This document shows, piece after piece, positions 61,312 to 64,000 of a DNA stretch of 64,000 bases. This stretch comes from Levilactobacillus lindianensis (GTDB lineage: Bacteria; Bacillota; Bacilli; Lactobacillales; Lactobacillaceae): contig NZ_RHOD01000001.1 in the NCBI RefSeq assembly GCF_003946095.1, positions 1 through 64,000 on the forward strand. The letters are read 5' to 3'. Position numbers and translations under genes: made by a program. Numbering within the stretch: position 1 is the stretch's first letter; each line of letters begins with the position of its first letter. Under the pieces are notes generated by a model that worked only from the letters and a program-made list of their open reading frames with translations, was not told the DNA's origin and made no database searches.

Positions 61312-61494
61312 AGCCGGAGGAGGCCAGGGATGGAGCCAGCCGTGGCGGTGGCGTTAGACCGAGCGCTTTTCTCGGCCTTACACCACGGGCGATCTTTAAG
61401 ACCCGCGTTCCTGGCGGGGCTTAAAGTCGAGCGAGAAGTCCACCGGGCTGAAGCGTCCCCACAGCAGGCGGAATCCCTGGCAGCCGCAGGCGGC
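61312..61494 (+). repeat. Family A multi-stem repeat, forward copy (subtype A2)
   Basis: Arms GCCAGGGAT/ATCCCTGGC; hairpins GTTAGACCGAG/CTCGGCCTTAC and CTTTAAGACCCGC/GCGGGGCTTAAAG. The second hairpin differs at many bases from the A2 copy at 52414 yet pairs perfectly. It follows the ABC ATPase gene. Confidence 0.93.
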
Positions 61495-61516
61495 CAGCTT
61501 AACACCAACCTAGAGT

Positions 61517-62176
61517 TTAAGCTAACTCTGTAAACTGCTTATTCTCCAACCTATACTGATGATCGCACTGTGCGGCCACATCCGGTTCATGGGTCACAAT
61601 GATCACGCACTTATTCTGTTCGTGGGCAATTCGTTGAAACTGGTCGATCACGGCCTTGGTATTGTCCTCATCCAGATTTCCAGTTGGCTCGTCAGCCACG
61701 ACCAACCGCGCATCACAGCACATGGTGCGGGCGATGGCCACCCGTTGCTGTTGCCCACCCGAGAGGTGCTGGACGTTGCGGTCGATCAGGTCATCCCCAA
61801 TCCCGAGATCGTTTAGAATCTGCTTGGCATACGCTCGATCGCCGGCATGTTTCGCTTCCGTGATGGCCATGGCCGTCAGGAGATTATTCATCGGAGACAT
61901 GTAGGCAAAGAGGTTGTACGCCTGAAAGACAATCGCCACGTCATGTCGGCGATAGTTGGTCAGCCCAATCTGCTTTAACGACTGGTCACCCAACAGAATG
62001 TCACCCTCCTTGGGCTTATCAAGACCAGCAATCAACGACAGAAACGTCGTCTTCCCGGTCCCACTGTGCCCCAGAATCGCGTAGGACTTGCCCGACTCAA
62101 AGGTCAGGTTAATGCCTTGAAACAACGGTTGTGTTTTGTCCTGGTACCAATACCCCAGGTCTTGTGTTTTTAACAT
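61517..62176 (-). CDS. ABC transporter ATP-binding protein (MacB/LolD-like)
   Basis: 219 residues: Walker A GHSGTGKTT, Q loop (AIVFQAYNLFAYMSPMNN), signature LSGGQQQRVAIART, Walker B LVVADEPTGNLDED and switch His (VTHEP). This is the LolD/MacB type of ATPase, which drives mechanical export by an FtsX-like permease rather than a classic channel. It lies 12 bp after the permease gene. AAGGAGG precedes the ATG. Confidence 0.94.
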   Translation of the reverse strand: MLKTQDLGYWYQDKTQPLFQGINLTFESGKSYAILGHSGTGKTTFLSLIAGLDKPKEGDILLGDQSLKQIGLTNYRRHDVAIVFQAYNLFAYMSPMNNLLTAMAITEAKHAGDRAYAKQILNDLGIGDDLIDRNVQHLSGGQQQRVAIARTMCCDARLVVADEPTGNLDEDNTKAVIDQFQRIAHEQNKCVIIVTHEPDVAAQCDHQYRLENKQFTELA

Positions 62177-62188
62177 CGACAGTCCTCC

Positions 62189-63634
62189 TTAGGAAAACAG
62201 TACTTTCTTCGGCTCCAGTCGCAGAATCCCACCGGAAGCGATCATGATCGACAGGAAGGTAATGGCTAAGCCAAATCCGCCGAGTTCGGCGAGGTCAACG
62301 GCACTCACCGCAATCTCTAAATTGGGATCCTTAGTCTTGGTACTCGTGGCCTGCATGTTGCCTGGACCACCACTACCCTTAGTCCCACCAGGTTGGCCGC
62401 CGCCCGGTTGACCGGACGTGGTGCTTGTGGTGGTTTGCGTCGTGGTACTCTGTGAAACTAGCTGTGAACCCAGTTGATTCCCGACAAATTTCCCACCGGC
62501 ACCCGCAATCGCAATGGCCACTACGATCACCATCAACATTTCCGTAAAGAACTGCGCCACAATCTTCCAGCGTGCTTCACCGAGGGATAAGAGCACGCCA
62601 ATTTCAAAGCGTCGTTCGCGAATCATCAGGATGACAATCAAAGCCAGAATAATCGTTCCGGCAATGGCCACCAACCAGACAATCTTGTTGGCGAAACCTT
62701 CCACGTTGTCCATGGACGCCTTGACGGACTGATAGCTGGCATCATCGGTACTCAGGGAATACTTACTGCTGATCAGCTTATTCCCAGCCTTTTTGGTAGC
62801 ACTGACCTTGGCCGGATTAGTCACGTTAAAAGTAACCGAATCGGCTGTTCCCGCATACTTGCTGCCCTTAATGGTATTGGCCAGGGTGTATGAGGCGTAG
62901 ATCGTGTTCGACGGATCGGTACTCATGGGGCCAGCACTAGCGGAACTGGTCGAGCTGGCCTTGTAAATCCCGACAATCTTCACTTTCACCGTGTTCTTGT
63001 CGCCACTGGTCTCCTTGAACGTCATGGTATCGCCAACGGTCAAATTGTTTTGACTGGCCAGTTCCTTTTCGATGACCACATTATTCGTATTCTTATCACT
63101 GGCCGTGATGCCGCGCCCCTTGGTAATCTTGCTTTGACTATCGCTAAAGGTCGTGGTCAGGCTAGTGGCGGTCACCCCATCAATCTGGGTGTCCCCGGAA
63201 CTCGTGGATGACTTCATTCCACCTGGGCCACCACTATTTCCACCCATCCCGGTGGTCGTCGAGACCGTATCGTATGACTTGGCATTCGCCGACGTGCTAC
63301 TCGTCACGTTGTAATTTTTGATGTTACTGAGCTTGGCAATCTTCGTCGCGTCGCTTAATTTCACCGGCGTCAGCGTTAGCTTCGGTCGGCTCGTTTTACT
63401 ACTGGAACTACTACTGCTCTGACTCATCTTCTTAAACGCTGCCTGCCGATTTGCCGACAGGGTCATGGTGGCGCCGGCGTCATTCTTAGCCGTTTCGGTC
63501 GCCTTGACCGCTGCGCTCCGAATCAGTAATCCTGCCAACACAAACATTAAAATCGCGGACGAGACCAGAATCAGTAAGATTGACCGTCCTTTCTTTGCCC
63601 AAATATTTAACCAGGCTCGTTTGAAAAAGTTCAT
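62189..63634 (-). CDS. FtsX/MacB-type ABC permease
   Basis: About 481 residues: one N-terminal span (GRSILLILVSSAILMFVLAGLLI), a large external domain of about 250 residues with Ser/Thr-rich stretches, then three C-terminal spans (IVWLVAIAGTIILALIVILMI, FFTEMLMVIVVAIAIAGAG, and FGLAITFLSIMIASGGIL). Between spans 3 and 4 is a Gly/Thr/Gln-rich insert (TTTQTTTSTTSGQPGGGQPGG). It is the MacB-like permease of the neighbouring ATPase. The start MNFFKRAW follows GGAGG. Such pairs export peptides, or sense and resist antimicrobial compounds; no regulator is next to it. Confidence 0.9.
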   Translation of the reverse strand: MNFFKRAWLNIWAKKGRSILLILVSSAILMFVLAGLLIRSAAVKATETAKNDAGATMTLSANRQAAFKKMSQSSSSSSSKTSRPKLTLTPVKLSDATKIAKLSNIKNYNVTSSTSANAKSYDTVSTTTGMGGNSGGPGGMKSSTSSGDTQIDGVTATSLTTTFSDSQSKITKGRGITASDKNTNNVVIEKELASQNNLTVGDTMTFKETSGDKNTVKVKIVGIYKASSTSSASAGPMSTDPSNTIYASYTLANTIKGSKYAGTADSVTFNVTNPAKVSATKKAGNKLISSKYSLSTDDASYQSVKASMDNVEGFANKIVWLVAIAGTIILALIVILMIRERRFEIGVLLSLGEARWKIVAQFFTEMLMVIVVAIAIAGAGGKFVGNQLGSQLVSQSTTTQTTTSTTSGQPGGGQPGGTKGSGGPGNMQATSTKTKDPNLEIAVSAVDLAELGGFGLAITFLSIMIASGGILRLEPKKVLFS

Positions 63635-63728
63635 GCGAGTCGCCTCCATTCATAACATGTGATCGATTATGGCAAACCGGGCTTATCGCAAACCTAAAAC
63701 GCGGGCCGTAACGGTCTCTGACGGCACA

Positions 63729-63766
63729 CAAAAAAACGACGATATCCCGCAGGACACCGCCGTTTT
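63729..63766 (-). terminator. Terminator of the AI-2E-family gene
   Basis: On the minus strand AACGGCGG and CGTCGTT-type arms pair across CTGCGGGATAT, followed by TTTTTTTG. It follows the end of the gene at 63805. Confidence 0.7.
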
Positions 63767-63804
63767 GACTCGTTTTTAAAATTAATCGACCTGTTAATAA
63801 AACG

Positions 63805-64000
63805 TTAAGGCTCACCCAGCCGATCCTCTGGTGGGAAGACGTCCGGATAGAGCGCCGAATATTCCTGATACCACTCGAAGGCAGTGGTTACCAACACTTT
63901 GAGGACGGCAAAGCCCGGCACCCCAAAGATGACCCCGATCAGACCAAACATCTTACCGCTGGCCAGCAAGACGAAGACAATGGTAATTGGGTGCATCGCC
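63805..64000 (-). CDS. AI-2E-family transporter, C-terminal part only
   Basis: The window ends inside this gene. The visible 65 or so residues (HPITIVFVLLASGKMFGLIGVIFGVPGFAVLKVLVT then an acidic tail EWYQEYSALYPDVFPPEDRLGEP) are the last membrane spans of the AI-2E/PerM family (the HPxxVxxxLLxxGxxxGxxGxxxxVP pattern). These proteins export small molecules or, in some species, sodium; the AI-2 name is historical. The M near the edge is internal, not the start. Confidence 0.85.
   Translation of the reverse strand, partial: AMHPITIVFVLLASGKMFGLIGVIFGVPGFAVLKVLVTTAFEWYQEYSALYPDVFPPEDRLGEP

Overview
The window looks like a chromosomal segment of a Levilactobacillus-type lactic acid bacterium (L. 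brevis group). The best evidence is the S-layer precursor at 4494-5879, whose signal peptide and N-terminal repeats match the L. brevis Slp type. The metabolic set fits: pyruvate oxidase, water-forming NADH oxidase, NDH-2, diacetyl/acetoin reductase, succinate-semialdehyde-type dehydrogenase, MntH and LuxS. No tRNA, rRNA or CRISPR array was seen.

Layout. 1-4300 is a mobile patch: a truncated IS200/IS605 TnpA and two different IS30-family elements 85 bp apart. 4400-6570 holds the S-layer gene and a short structured transcript. 6900-9600 has a divergent aminotransferase/LysR pair and a small secreted protein. 9700-11640 is a two-gene RloB/RloA-like candidate anti-phage cassette. 11780-12914 encodes an alternative sigma factor with DUF1659-like and DUF2922-like partners. 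13350-17870 carries duplicated secreted and membrane-anchored proteins. 18500-27350 has LuxS, an LCP enzyme, a DUF1129-like protein, paired FluC channels, acetoin reductase, a CstR-like/thioredoxin operon and NADH oxidase. 27400-31000 has DedA, DegV and two candidate C-rich small RNAs. 31000-46000 has MntH, GNAT, SDR, ALDH, TetR, Ogt, NDH-2, an NmrA-like SDR, LysR and a two-component system. 46000-64000 has MFS/MarR, pyruvate oxidase, CorA, PnuC, MarR, GH13, a GlcD-like oxidase, a MarR-GNAT-B3/4 operon, an ABC exporter and the end of an AI-2E-family transporter.

The most unusual content is between the genes. Family A has 21 copies (about 130-190 bp, plus remnants). Each is a closed multi-stem fold with near-constant ends (AGCCGGAGG and CCGCAGGCGGC). 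The outer stem differs between copies but stays complementary within each copy, and there are two to three inner hairpins. Nine copies are reversed, and every one of them is followed by a forward copy as the next element, so they form head-to-head pairs. Family B has eight copies (about 105-120 bp, one of them a remnant), plus a further degenerate copy next to the tandem pair near 33.4 kb. It is a long hairpin with invariant internal-loop strands (GAGCATTAACGTC opposite GGGGTTAAGCGGA) and compensatory stem changes. It nearly always lies just after a gene in sense orientation, usually between the stop codon and the terminator. I recognise neither family.

Further non-coding candidates are two small RNAs sharing the loop GCACTCCCCC, an Fst-like type I toxin-antitoxin arrangement at 21.2-21.4 kb, and a second small membrane peptide converging on an RNA promoter at 14.9-15.2 kb. 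Gene starts were moved from the longest frame to the best Shine-Dalgarno match where this was clear. All function calls come from reading motifs by eye; no search was run.
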